Below are positions 1-6,548 of a DNA stretch of 7,916 nt, in pieces. The position numbers were made by a program, and so were the translations under genes. The notes below the pieces were generated by a model. The model made no database searches and was not told the DNA's origin. It worked only from the letters and a program-made list of their open reading frames with translations. How positions within the stretch are numbered: the stretch's first letter is position 1; the number at the start of each line of letters is the position of its first letter. Source of the DNA: Paracoccaceae bacterium (GTDB lineage: Bacteria; Pseudomonadota; Alphaproteobacteria; Rhodobacterales; Rhodobacteraceae); the NCBI GenBank assembly GCA_030625695.1, contig DAOUQK010000163.1, forward strand, positions 1 through 7,916, read 5' to 3'.

Positions 1-908
1 TGGCGGCTGGCAACGGCAGCAACCGAGTTTTGTGACAAAAAGAAACTCTCGCTCAGGGCCCCATTCGAGCGGATGATCTGGTGCCGGTCAAACATGAAAT
101 GTGTATAGGTGATACTGGCCTCTGGCCGCAACGCCACGCCAGGCAGGCCGCAAAGATGTTTGGCAGCCATCAATACCTGCGCTTCACCAAACAACAGCTC
201 GGCCAATTCTGATTGCAGATAGATCCGATGCTCTTGCGAGACGACCAATTCACTGGTGTTGCCGATGATGCCAGGGGCAAATACCACCGGGGCAAACGCA
301 CCTTTGCCGGGCACATGGCTCTGGCCAATCCAACGAACCGCCTGCAGGCCATTGTCCAGGGTCCAGACCCTGTCACCCGGCGTTATATCGTCGACGTTGT
401 GCGTACCCTGGGCAGTTTCAATCATGGTGCCGGGACCAAAGCAGGCGATGAAACTGTTATAACCTGAATCACCAGTGTTTGACCCGTCGGTCTTTACATA
501 AGACACGCCATCCTCAAGCGGGATATCCGGGCTGAAGCCCCAGACATCGCCCGTCACGCCACCTTGCGAAAACACGGTGAGGGTGATCTCCGGGCCAGTC
601 GGGTCGCCGTTAACATCAAGCGCGCGCACAAAAATCAGCGATTCCGCCTCGACCTCTGCGCCGGTGGCGACAATGCCGCCACCATCGGTGATAACATGGT
701 TGGCCTCGTCGTCATCGTCGAATGTGTCACTGCTGCCGCCGGTATCATCCAGGGTCACAGTGGTGCCGCCGCCACCGGTATAGGTAAAGATCGTACCGTT
801 GGGTGTGTCGGAATTGTTGATGATCGGGTTGCCGACAATCGCCCCGCTCGAGCTTGAATCGACCACCAGATTTGTGCTGTCGAGCACGAAAAAACTGCGA
901 ATTGCCAT
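1..908 (-). CDS. Hint-domain (hedgehog/intein-type) protein, partial at its C-terminus
   Basis: The frame is open from an ATG at 908 to the window edge, giving 302 residues without a stop, so the C-terminus is missing. Residues 1-150 are acidic and rich in Gly, Thr and Asp (glycine run at 45-48, Asp/Glu run at 64-68), with no signal peptide or membrane segment. A Hint domain of the bacterial Hint_2 type starts near 154. It shows the expected nucleophile Cys156 in an ACFGPGT context, the following E-T-A-Q-G / ITPGDRVWTLD strand pattern (164-185), a block-B-like S-Q-E-H motif ending in His227, and a late H-F-M-F-D-R-H element (270-276). Hint domains cleave the peptide bond before the catalytic Cys, so the first ~155 residues could be released or transferred. 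This is inferred from the family and not shown here. An unsignalled acidic N-terminus would fit type I secretion, which is also inference. A weak AGG lies 8 bases before the ATG. The biological role is unknown. Confidence 0.85.
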   Translation of the reverse strand, partial: MAIRSFFVLDSTNLVVDSSSSGAIVGNPIINNSDTPNGTIFTYTGGGGTTVTLDDTGGSSDTFDDDDEANHVITDGGGIVATGAEVEAESLIFVRALDVNGDPTGPEITLTVFSQGGVTGDVWGFSPDIPLEDGVSYVKTDGSNTGDSGYNSFIACFGPGTMIETAQGTHNVDDITPGDRVWTLDNGLQAVRWIGQSHVPGKGAFAPVVFAPGIIGNTSELVVSQEHRIYLQSELAELLFGEAQVLMAAKHLCGLPGVALRPEASITYTHFMFDRHQIIRSNGALSESFFLSQNSVAAVASR

Positions 909-981
909 TTGAAATGCCTGTAAGAAGTGAACCCTACTTTAGTGATGACATCAAATAGTGACCTGAATCGAAACAGCGCGC

Positions 982-987
982 ATTATA
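982..987 (-). promoter_or_regulatory. Probable -10 box of the Hint gene promoter
   Basis: The minus strand reads TATAAT, a perfect sigma-70-type -10 hexamer, 74 bases before the Hint gene ATG. Transcription would start near 975 and leave a leader of about 65 bases. The matching -35 is poor: the best candidate is TTTAAC at 1003-1008 with a 15-base spacer, matching three of six consensus positions. A promoter is expected here, because a 203-base gap separates cvpA from the Hint gene. A weak -35 suggests an activator or other control. Confidence 0.5.
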
Positions 988-996
988 ACAGGGTCA

Positions 997-1019
997 GTTC
1001 GCGTTAAATTATTGCGAAC
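997..1019. promoter_or_regulatory. Inverted repeat over the -35 region, candidate operator
   Basis: Two perfect 6-base arms, GTTCGC (997-1002) and GCGAAC (1014-1019), flank an 11-base A+T-rich centre. The element spans the place where the -35 box of the TATAAT promoter at 982-987 should lie. This geometry suits a dimeric regulator. The arms are short, so chance cannot be excluded, and no regulator gene is visible in the window. Confidence 0.3.
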
Positions 1020-1111
1020 CAGCCCCGATATTGAATCAATTTTCTTTGGCCTGAGGGGAACAAAGACCCCGACCTGCCGGAATTGTTAAGATCAGAATCT
1101 TCGTACTGATT

Positions 1112-1666
1112 CTACTGGCTGCAGCTTCCAACCAGCTCTTCGTATTGTTGGGTGATCCAACCCAATGCCTCTACCGGGTTTTGCTGTTCAATCTGACCAG
1201 TCATCCGGGAAAACACCTGCGCCGAGCGGCTTTCGTCGACCATGGTAAAGCTTTGCCCGGTAATAACCGTGTCATAAACAAAGAACGCAATCGCCACCAA
1301 CAGGACGCCGCGCGCCACGCCGAACAGGAACCCAAACCCCTGATCCAGACCGCCAAGTGCGCTCCGCTGCACCAGCGAGGAAAACAGCGGCGTAAAGAAC
1401 GAAACTACAATGAGTGCCAGGGCAAATACCGCAGCAAAGGCTGTGATGATGCTCAACTCGCAACTGTCGGCGATGAAATCGCCCAGCATCGGCACCTCTT
1501 TGATCAGCGGTTCGACTTGCGGTGCAAATATAAAACCAAGGATCGCCGCGGCAATCCAGCCGACGATCGACATGATTTCGCGCACCACGCCGCGTGAATA
1601 TGCCAGCAGCGCCGAAATAACGATGATAAGGGCCACGGCCCCGTCGATAATGGTAAAACCTTCCAT
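1112..1666 (-). CDS. cvpA: CvpA family inner-membrane protein
   Basis: The product is 184 residues, slightly longer than E. coli CvpA (about 162). The start is placed at the ATG at 1666, giving MEGFTIIDG, because the family begins just before the first membrane segment and a purine-rich AGGCGAGG precedes this ATG. A TTG start further upstream would run into radA. Hydrophobic segments lie near 8-24, 33-48, 72-95 and 112-132. Two family signatures are visible: YSRGVVREIMSIVGW (23-37) and the glycine-rich ALGGLDQGFGFLFGVARG (103-120). The C-terminal tail (about 133-184) is polar and probably cytoplasmic or periplasmic. CvpA was named for its need in colicin V production and is linked to envelope homeostasis; its biochemical role is not settled. 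It follows radA after 31 bases. In many bacteria purF comes next, but here the next gene is the Hint gene. Confidence 0.9.
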   Translation of the reverse strand: MEGFTIIDGAVALIIVISALLAYSRGVVREIMSIVGWIAAAILGFIFAPQVEPLIKEVPMLGDFIADSCELSIITAFAAVFALALIVVSFFTPLFSSLVQRSALGGLDQGFGFLFGVARGVLLVAIAFFVYDTVITGQSFTMVDESRSAQVFSRMTGQIEQQNPVEALGWITQQYEELVGSCSQ

Positions 1667-1697
1667 GTGCCTCGCCTGCTTTCCTTTGTGCGCTACC

Positions 1698-3074
1698 TTA
1701 ACCGGCTCCGAAGTGATCGCCAATAAATCCTGTCAAATCACTGGCCTGCGTCAGCGTCATACCGCCATTTGTGCCCGATTTGCCACCAGCCCGACCATTG
1801 TCAGGCGCGATGGCACGGGTGAAACCAAGTTTTTGCGCCTCTTTCAAGCGGTTTTCTGTCTGTGGTGCCGGTCGCAACGCCCCAGACAGGCTGATTTCCC
1901 CGAAAATCACGGTTTCTGCCGGCAGTGCGACATCTTCCCGGGCACTCAGCAAAGCCGCCGCAACCGCCAGATCAGCCGCCGGTTCGCTGATTTTCAACCC
2001 GCCTGCGACGTTCAGATAAACATCCAGCCCGGTGAACGGGATGCCACAGCGCGCTTCTAACACGGCCAGAATCATCGCCAGCCGCCCGCCGTCCCAGCCA
2101 ATAACGCTGCGCCGGGGCTGGGCGTGCGGGGTGGGGGCGACCAGCGCCTGCAATTCAACCAACAGGGGGCGCGTGCCTTCAATGCCGGCAAACACCACCG
2201 ATCCGGGGCTGGGGGTGCCGCGTTCCGACAAGAACAACGCCGAGGGGTTCTTGACCTCGGCCAAGCCACGCCCGGTCATTTCAAACACGCCAATCTCGTC
2301 CGCCGGGCCAAAGCGGTTTTTGACGGCCCTCAGGATGCGGAACTGATGGCCCCGCTCGCCCTCAAAATACAGTACCGTGTCGACCATATGTTCGACCACG
2401 CGCGGCCCGGCGATCTGGCCGTCTTTGGTGACATGACCCACAAGGATAACCGAAACACCGCGTCGTTTGGCAAAACTTGTCAGTTCATGTGCGGCGGCGC
2501 GCACCTGTGAAACCGACCCCGGCGCGCTTTCGACATTATCGGCCCACATGGTTTGGATGGAATCGATGACCACCAGATCGGGGCGTTCACTTTCCAGCGT
2601 GGTCAGGATGTCACGCAGGTTGGTTTCGGTCGCCAGCTTGACGGGTGCATCCGCAAGGCCAAGACGTTGTGCGCGCATCCGCACCTGTGCGGCGGCCTCT
2701 TCACCGCTGATATACAGCGTTTTCAGGCCGTTCTGGGCAAACCGCGCGGCGGCCTGCAACATCAGGGTGGACTTGCCAATACCGGGATCACCGCCAACCA
2801 GAATGGCCGAGGCCGGCACCAATCCGCCGCCCAACACCAGATCCAACTCGTCAATGCCCGAGCAGGTCCGGGGGGGTGGTGCCTCATCGGTGCTAAGGTC
2901 ACTTAGAATGATCGAAGTGCCGCGTTTGGCACCCAGAGATTTTTTGGCAGGGCCGGCCGACAGCGGGACCTCTTGCTGAATGGTGTTCCATTCGCCGCAG
3001 CCATCACAGCGCCCGGACCATTTGCTGGTGGATGCGCCGCAGGATGAACAAGAGAAGGATTTGGGTTTTGCCAT
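1698..3074 (-). CDS. radA: DNA repair/recombination protein RadA
   Basis: The product is 458 residues, matching the usual RadA length of about 460. It is a RecA-related, DnaB-like ATPase that promotes branch migration and processing of recombination intermediates in the cytoplasm. Domains in order: an N-terminal zinc finger with Cys9, Cys12, Cys23 and Cys26; Walker A GGDPGIGKST (94-103); Walker B LVVID (167-171); the RadA-specific KNRFG motif (252-256); and a C-terminal Lon-protease-like domain from about 320 to the end, carrying GEISLSG (392-398). The ATG at 3074 (MAKPKSF) was chosen because the zinc finger follows directly, as in homologues. A TTG 36 bases upstream (3110) would add an atypical tail. 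A GAGGAG lies about 25 bases before the ATG, too far for normal use, so initiation may be weak or coupled. It lies 40 bases after the pqiA-like gene and 31 bases before cvpA, in an apparent operon. Confidence 0.97.
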   Translation of the reverse strand: MAKPKSFSCSSCGASTSKWSGRCDGCGEWNTIQQEVPLSAGPAKKSLGAKRGTSIILSDLSTDEAPPPRTCSGIDELDLVLGGGLVPASAILVGGDPGIGKSTLMLQAAARFAQNGLKTLYISGEEAAAQVRMRAQRLGLADAPVKLATETNLRDILTTLESERPDLVVIDSIQTMWADNVESAPGSVSQVRAAAHELTSFAKRRGVSVILVGHVTKDGQIAGPRVVEHMVDTVLYFEGERGHQFRILRAVKNRFGPADEIGVFEMTGRGLAEVKNPSALFLSERGTPSPGSVVFAGIEGTRPLLVELQALVAPTPHAQPRRSVIGWDGGRLAMILAVLEARCGIPFTGLDVYLNVAGGLKISEPAADLAVAAALLSAREDVALPAETVIFGEISLSGALRPAPQTENRLKEAQKLGFTRAIAPDNGRAGGKSGTNGGMTLTQASDLTGFIGDHFGAG

Positions 3075-3108
3075 GGGATGCGGTGTGCCCGAATGCGGGC
3101 CGCTCCTC

Positions 3109-3124
3109 AAGCCCTTAAGGGCTT
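3109..3124. repeat. 16-base perfect palindrome between the pqiA-like gene and radA
   Basis: The sequence is identical to its own reverse complement over all 16 bases and covers the stop codon of the pqiA-like gene (3115-3117). As RNA it could form a 6-base-pair stem (AAGCCC with GGGCTT) with a UUAA loop. No run of T follows on the minus strand, so it is a poor intrinsic terminator. It could be an mRNA processing or stability element, a protein site, or chance. Confidence 0.3.
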
Positions 3125-3564
3125 TCCTCGCGATTGATGCGTCCGGAGAGAAACCCCAGACCCATGCCGGTTAGGATACAGCCGGTAAACAGATAAAGCC
3201 CCCAGGCGGTTTCAATGGTGCCGACGCCGATGCCTTTGGAGAGTGTAATATAAAGCGCGATGAGGAATATATCGGCCATCGCCAGTTTGCCAAGGATATG
3301 CAGGGCGGGCAGGGTGCGTTTGTCCAGCAGATGCCATTGCACCAGGGCCATACCAATGACCTTGAGGTAGGGTGCAAAGATGGCAAGGAAAGTGACGAGC
3401 AGGGCCAGGACTATGTCGGTTTCCCATAGGGATTGCAGGCCCGTCACAACCGAGATTTCCGACAGACCAAACAGCGGCAGCAACCCGGCACGCAGCAGCG
3501 GCGCGAACCAAGCGATGGGATAGAGGATCAGGAGCGACAGGGTGGCAAGGCGGAGGATCATCAT
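3115..3564 (-). CDS. Single-domain PqiA-like (paraquat-inducible protein A family) membrane protein
   Basis: The product is 149 residues with four likely membrane segments (about 3-24, 50-76, 96-112 and 120-140). Family features are YPIAWFAPLL in the first segment, the APYLKVIG element (64-71), and LGKLAMADIFLIALYIT (91-107), which corresponds to the conserved W-S-M-x-D-V-F region of PqiA. E. coli PqiA is about 417 residues, with two such domains and CxxC zinc-binding motifs. This protein is a single domain with only one Cys (129), so it lacks a zinc ribbon. PqiA and LetA are inner-membrane partners of the MCE proteins PqiB and LetB in lipid transport, so a place next to mlaE/mlaF makes sense. 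Its ATG overlaps the stop of the preceding gene as ATGA, with no clear ribosome binding site, which suggests coupled translation. A second ATG follows directly (MM). The exact function is unknown. Confidence 0.82.
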   Translation of the reverse strand: MMILRLATLSLLILYPIAWFAPLLRAGLLPLFGLSEISVVTGLQSLWETDIVLALLVTFLAIFAPYLKVIGMALVQWHLLDKRTLPALHILGKLAMADIFLIALYITLSKGIGVGTIETAWGLYLFTGCILTGMGLGFLSGRINREESP

Positions 3565-3941
3565 TTAACCGAGGAAAGGGCAACGAAAAACACAGCTGTA
3601 ATAGCGACGGTCACGCCGCCTGAGAAAATGCGCCAGATTTTCGTATTCGGCCTCATTTGGGTAAGTACCCAATTTGCATAATACGCGCCTGGCAGGGTCC
3701 CCAAAGAAAACATGAAGAAACCCATCGTTTGGGAAATCAAAAAACCAACATAGAAACCAATTACTCCACCAATTTGAGTAACGATCAAAACCTTAATGAA
3801 CGGCCATTGTTGCCGAAAAATGATGAACGAGTTTCTAGCCTGCCTCTTGTCCTTGATTGTAAACCAGAGAAAGCAAACCAGACAAGCGACGACCCATGCT
3901 GCCGGGGTTAGAGCGAAGGCGAGCCATGGTGACAGACTCAT
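3561..3941 (-). CDS. Unrecognised small membrane protein, A+T-rich gene
   Basis: I do not recognise this 126-residue protein. It has three or four hydrophobic stretches (about 6-28, 49-70, 72-93 and 104-122), separated by a basic loop rich in Lys, Arg and Gln (30-46) and a short MRPNTKIWR loop (96-104). It is therefore probably an integral inner-membrane protein. No Cys pair, metal site or catalytic motif is visible apart from Cys20 and Cys23 within the first segment. Coding support comes from position: its ATG overlaps the mlaF stop as ATGA, its TGA overlaps the start of the pqiA-like gene as ATGA, and a GAGG sits 7 bases before its ATG. Base use is odd: a hand count over 3661-3840 gives about 41% G+C, against 58% in a mlaF stretch. 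This suggests a gene of different origin. Its position, directly after the ATPase of a lipid-transport pair, hints at a role in that system, which is inference only. Confidence 0.75.
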   Translation of the reverse strand: MSLSPWLAFALTPAAWVVACLVCFLWFTIKDKRQARNSFIIFRQQWPFIKVLIVTQIGGVIGFYVGFLISQTMGFFMFSLGTLPGAYYANWVLTQMRPNTKIWRIFSGGVTVAITAVFFVALSSVK

Positions 3942-4684
3942 CTCACCGCCTCGATCGGCCCCTCGGCCCGTCCATGAATGAACTGATCCAGATAAGGATC
4001 GCCCGAGTTATCCATATCCGCCACCGGCCCGGTCCATTGGATCACCCCGTCATGCAGCATCGCCACATTGTCGGCAATCGCACGCACCGAAGTCATGTCG
4101 TGGGTGATAGTCATCGCCGTTGCCCCCATCTCGGTGACAATCTCGCGGATCAGGTCGTTGATTACCCCGGCCATGATCGGGTCAAGGCCAGTGGTGGGTT
4201 CGTCGAAAAAGATGATCTCGGGTTCGGCGGCAATGGCGCGGGCAAGCCCAACCCGCTTTTGCATGCCGCCCGACAGTTCGGCAGGCAATAAATCGGCCAC
4301 ATTTGCTTTCAACCCGACCCGGCGCAATTTCTCAATCGCAACCTCGCGCGCCTCGTCCTGTGGGCGCGCTAACGACCCGCGCAAAAGGCGGAACGCGACG
4401 TTCTGCCAGACTGGCAGTGAATCAAACAGGGCACCGCCCTGAAACAACATGCCAAACCGCGCGAGGAATGCGTCGCGGTCGCCTTTGCTCGCGTCCTTGC
4501 CGTCAACCATGATCGTGCCGGCATCCGGTTGGATCAACCCAAGGATGCATTTCAACGCCACCGATTTACCGGTGCCCGACCCACCAATGATCACCATCGA
4601 AGAGCCACGCGGAATGTGCAGATCCATGCCCTGCAACACCCGGTTATCGCCAAACGCCTTTTTCACCCCAGTCATGCGGATCAT
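3938..4684 (-). CDS. mlaF: MlaF-type ABC transporter ATP-binding protein (lipid transport)
   Basis: The product is 248 residues with a full set of ABC ATPase motifs: Walker A GGSGTGKS (34-41), Q-loop Gln82 in MLFQGGALFDS, signature LSGGMQKR (137-144), Walker B IIFFDEP (157-163), D-loop GLD (166-168) and switch His195. The FQGGALFDS and SGGMQKR forms are typical of MlaF/Mkl ATPases, which power MCE-type phospholipid transport across the envelope together with an MlaE permease. The ATG at 4684 was chosen because it overlaps the mlaE stop as ATGA and gives MIRMTGVKKAF, a normal N-terminus. A longer reading would be a shadow inside mlaE. The C-terminal tail (about 225-248) is short. No MCE-domain, STAS (MlaB) or MlaC gene lies next to it, so the partners must be encoded elsewhere or replaced. 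Confidence 0.93.
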   Translation of the reverse strand: MIRMTGVKKAFGDNRVLQGMDLHIPRGSSMVIIGGSGTGKSVALKCILGLIQPDAGTIMVDGKDASKGDRDAFLARFGMLFQGGALFDSLPVWQNVAFRLLRGSLARPQDEAREVAIEKLRRVGLKANVADLLPAELSGGMQKRVGLARAIAAEPEIIFFDEPTTGLDPIMAGVINDLIREIVTEMGATAMTITHDMTSVRAIADNVAMLHDGVIQWTGPVADMDNSGDPYLDQFIHGRAEGPIEAVR

Positions 4685-5475
4685 ATTGAGAAAAACACCC
4701 CAGTCAGTACGAAATTGGCGGCTAATATCAGGATTGCCGCGGTCTCGACGCTGCCCTTGGTGGCGCGACCCACGCCTTGTGCGCCCCGGCCGGAATCCAT
4801 GCCGTAATAACACCCCATCAAGGCCGCGATCACCCCAAACACAGCACCTTTGGCGAGCGAGGAAACCACGTCGCGAAACTCAAGAAAGTCCACAGTATTC
4901 TGCAAGTAGGCGGCGGCGTTAAAGCCCAGGTTCTGTACCGCCACGACATAGCCTCCGGCGATGCCGATGATGTCACCGACGCCCACCAGAACCGGCACGG
5001 TGATCAGCGCGGCCAATACGCGGGGGGCGACCAGGTACTTCATCGGGTGGGTCGAAAGCGTCACCAACGCGTCAATCTGTTCGGTCACCTTCATGGTGGC
5101 GATCTCGGCAGCAATCGAAGACGTGACGCGGGCGGCGATCATCAGCCCGACCAAGACGGGCCCAAGTTCGCGCACCATGCCGATGGCAACGATCTGGGGC
5201 ACCACCGCTTCGGCGTTGAAACGCGCGCCACCAGCGTAGATTTGTAAGGCCAAAGCGCCGCCAGTGAACATGGCCGTCAGCCCGACCACCGGCAAGGACA
5301 ACCAGCCGACATTCAACAACGCATTGGCAAATTCACGCGGGTAATAGGGCGGGCGGATCATGTGTGAAAACGCACTAAAGCCGAAGATCGCCAATCGACC
5401 CATGCGGGCCAAAGCGTACATCACCGAGCGGCCCAAGGTGGCAAGGGCAGTCAAAATCGCATTCACAGGGTTCAT
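4681..5475 (-). CDS. mlaE: MlaE-type ABC transporter permease (lipid transport)
   Basis: The product is 264 residues, the usual length for the MlaE permease family. An amphipathic N-terminal stretch (about 1-45) precedes the membrane core, with segments near 50-80, 92-118, 150-180, 205-225 and 243-262. The hallmark region is ELGPVLVGLMIAARVTSS followed by EIATMKVTEQIDAL (103-120 and 124-137), where the permease contacts the ATPase and which is strongly conserved in the family. In the Mla system two copies of this permease form the inner-membrane channel under the MCE ring and move phospholipids between the inner and outer membranes. Its ATG overlaps the alr stop as ATGA and its stop overlaps the mlaF start the same way, so translation of all three is probably coupled. 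No clear ribosome binding site precedes the ATG, which fits coupling. Confidence 0.93.
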   Translation of the reverse strand: MNPVNAILTALATLGRSVMYALARMGRLAIFGFSAFSHMIRPPYYPREFANALLNVGWLSLPVVGLTAMFTGGALALQIYAGGARFNAEAVVPQIVAIGMVRELGPVLVGLMIAARVTSSIAAEIATMKVTEQIDALVTLSTHPMKYLVAPRVLAALITVPVLVGVGDIIGIAGGYVVAVQNLGFNAAAYLQNTVDFLEFRDVVSSLAKGAVFGVIAALMGCYYGMDSGRGAQGVGRATKGSVETAAILILAANFVLTGVFFSI

Positions 5476-6518
5476 TCGCGGTACATCCGCGTATAGCGGC
5501 CCCCCAAAGAGGTCAGGATTTCATAGCCGATGGTGCCGGTTGCCTGGGCCAATGCGTCAACCGATTGATGCGGGCCAAGGATCGTCAGATGGGTTGGTTC
5601 CCCATGCTGCTCAGTGTCCAGATCGGTGACGTCGACCGTAATCAGGTCCATCGACACCCGCCCGACCAACGGGCAGGGAATGTCGTCGGCATAGGTAAAT
5701 GCCGCACCGCCCATGGCCCGGATCAGCCCGTCGGCATAGCCGGCCGACACTGTGGCAATGCGTGAGGGACGCTGGGCGACCCAGGTGTTGCCATAGCCAA
5801 CCGTCTCGCCCGGTTCCAGATCGCGTATCTGGATGACCGGTAATTCAAGGGTGACTACTGGATTGGCGTCGCTGAACGGGGCACCGCCATAAAGACCGAT
5901 ACCGGGGCGGGTCAGATCAAAGTGATACTCGGGCCCAAGCAGGATACCGGCGGTAGCAGACAGCGAAAGTGGCGCATTAACATCGGCCGCCATCTGTCTG
6001 AAAACGCTCAGTTGGTGTGGGTTCATCGGGTGGCGGGGTTCATCGCCGCACGCCAGATGCGACATCACCAGACTGGGCCCCTGACCGATGGCAATTTCGC
6101 GCAAAGCGGTCCATTCGGCGGGTTCCATCCCCAGCCGGTTCATGCCGGAATCAAGCTGGATACCAAACGCCCCATCCGGCAGGCTTTCCACATGGCGCAG
6201 CATCTGGTCGACCGAATTGATCATCGGCGTCAGTTCGTGCACGCCGATCAGCCCGGAATCACCGGGCATATGGCCGGCAAACACGTATATCTGTGGGCCT
6301 TTGCCCAGCAGTTTACGCAAATTCACCGCCTCATTCACCTGCGCCACAAAGAACTGACGCACGCCTGCGTGGGCCAGGGCCGGCGCCACCCGATCCACAC
6401 CCAGGCCATAGGCGTCGGCTTTGACCACCGCCCCGGTTTCGCAGGCCGTCATGGCGTCCAGTGCGCGCCAGTTGGCGACGAGGGCAGCAAGGTCGATACT
6501 CAGGGTGGCACTACTCAT
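5472..6518 (-). CDS. alr: Alanine racemase (PLP-dependent)
   Basis: The product is 348 residues, close to the family's usual 355-370. It interconverts L- and D-alanine in the cytoplasm and supplies D-Ala for peptidoglycan. The PLP lysine is Lys33 in VVKADAYGLG (31-40), near the N-terminus as expected. The second catalytic base is probably Tyr242 in ETVGYGNTW. Other family elements are DSGMNRLG (123-130, with Arg128), MSHLACGDEP (152-161), RPGIGLYGG (204-212), SAGYADG (258-264), GRVSMD (286-291) and YEILTSLGGRYTR (332-344). The TIM-barrel and C-terminal beta domains are both complete. The ATG at 6518 gives the usual short N-terminus (MSSATLSIDLAAL); the ribosome binding site is weak. It starts 30 bases after the dioxygenase gene and ends in an ATGA overlap with mlaE. 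Without a second racemase elsewhere it would be essential; whether it is the biosynthetic or a catabolic copy cannot be told. Confidence 0.96.
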   Translation of the reverse strand: MSSATLSIDLAALVANWRALDAMTACETGAVVKADAYGLGVDRVAPALAHAGVRQFFVAQVNEAVNLRKLLGKGPQIYVFAGHMPGDSGLIGVHELTPMINSVDQMLRHVESLPDGAFGIQLDSGMNRLGMEPAEWTALREIAIGQGPSLVMSHLACGDEPRHPMNPHQLSVFRQMAADVNAPLSLSATAGILLGPEYHFDLTRPGIGLYGGAPFSDANPVVTLELPVIQIRDLEPGETVGYGNTWVAQRPSRIATVSAGYADGLIRAMGGAAFTYADDIPCPLVGRVSMDLITVDVTDLDTEQHGEPTHLTILGPHQSVDALAQATGTIGYEILTSLGGRYTRMYRE

Positions 6519-6548
6519 AGGGTGTACATGGCACGCGGCGTGGTGGCG

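Noticed and set aside
940..961. Two TAGTGA direct repeats and a GATG-A-CATC palindrome in the Hint gene leader
   Set aside because: They are too short to separate from chance in about 60 bases of leader.
1055..1113. Possible terminator after cvpA: a GGGG/CCCC pair at 1055-1070 and a 6-base stem at 1094-1113
   Set aside because: The stems are short with 8-base loops and no T run follows on the minus strand. I cannot support an intrinsic terminator.
1667..1723. A longer cvpA reading from a TTG at 1723
   Set aside because: It would overlap radA by 26 bases. The ATG at 1666 has a purine-rich site before it and begins at the family's usual N-terminus.
1145..2979. Several plus-strand open frames of 100 to 216 codons opposite cvpA and radA (for example 1410-2060 and 2467-2979)
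   Set aside because: They lie antisense to genes with complete family motifs, have Arg/Ala/Pro/Ser-rich compositions without recognisable domains, and cross gene boundaries. High G+C codon bias readily opens such frames.
3075..3110. A longer radA reading from a TTG at 3110
   Set aside because: It adds 12 residues not typical of RadA before the zinc finger. The ATG at 3074 gives the normal length.
4685..4813. A longer mlaF reading from an upstream start inside mlaE
   Set aside because: The extra 43 residues are out-of-frame mlaE sequence, rich in Arg and Gly. The ATGA overlap at 4681-4684 is the natural start.
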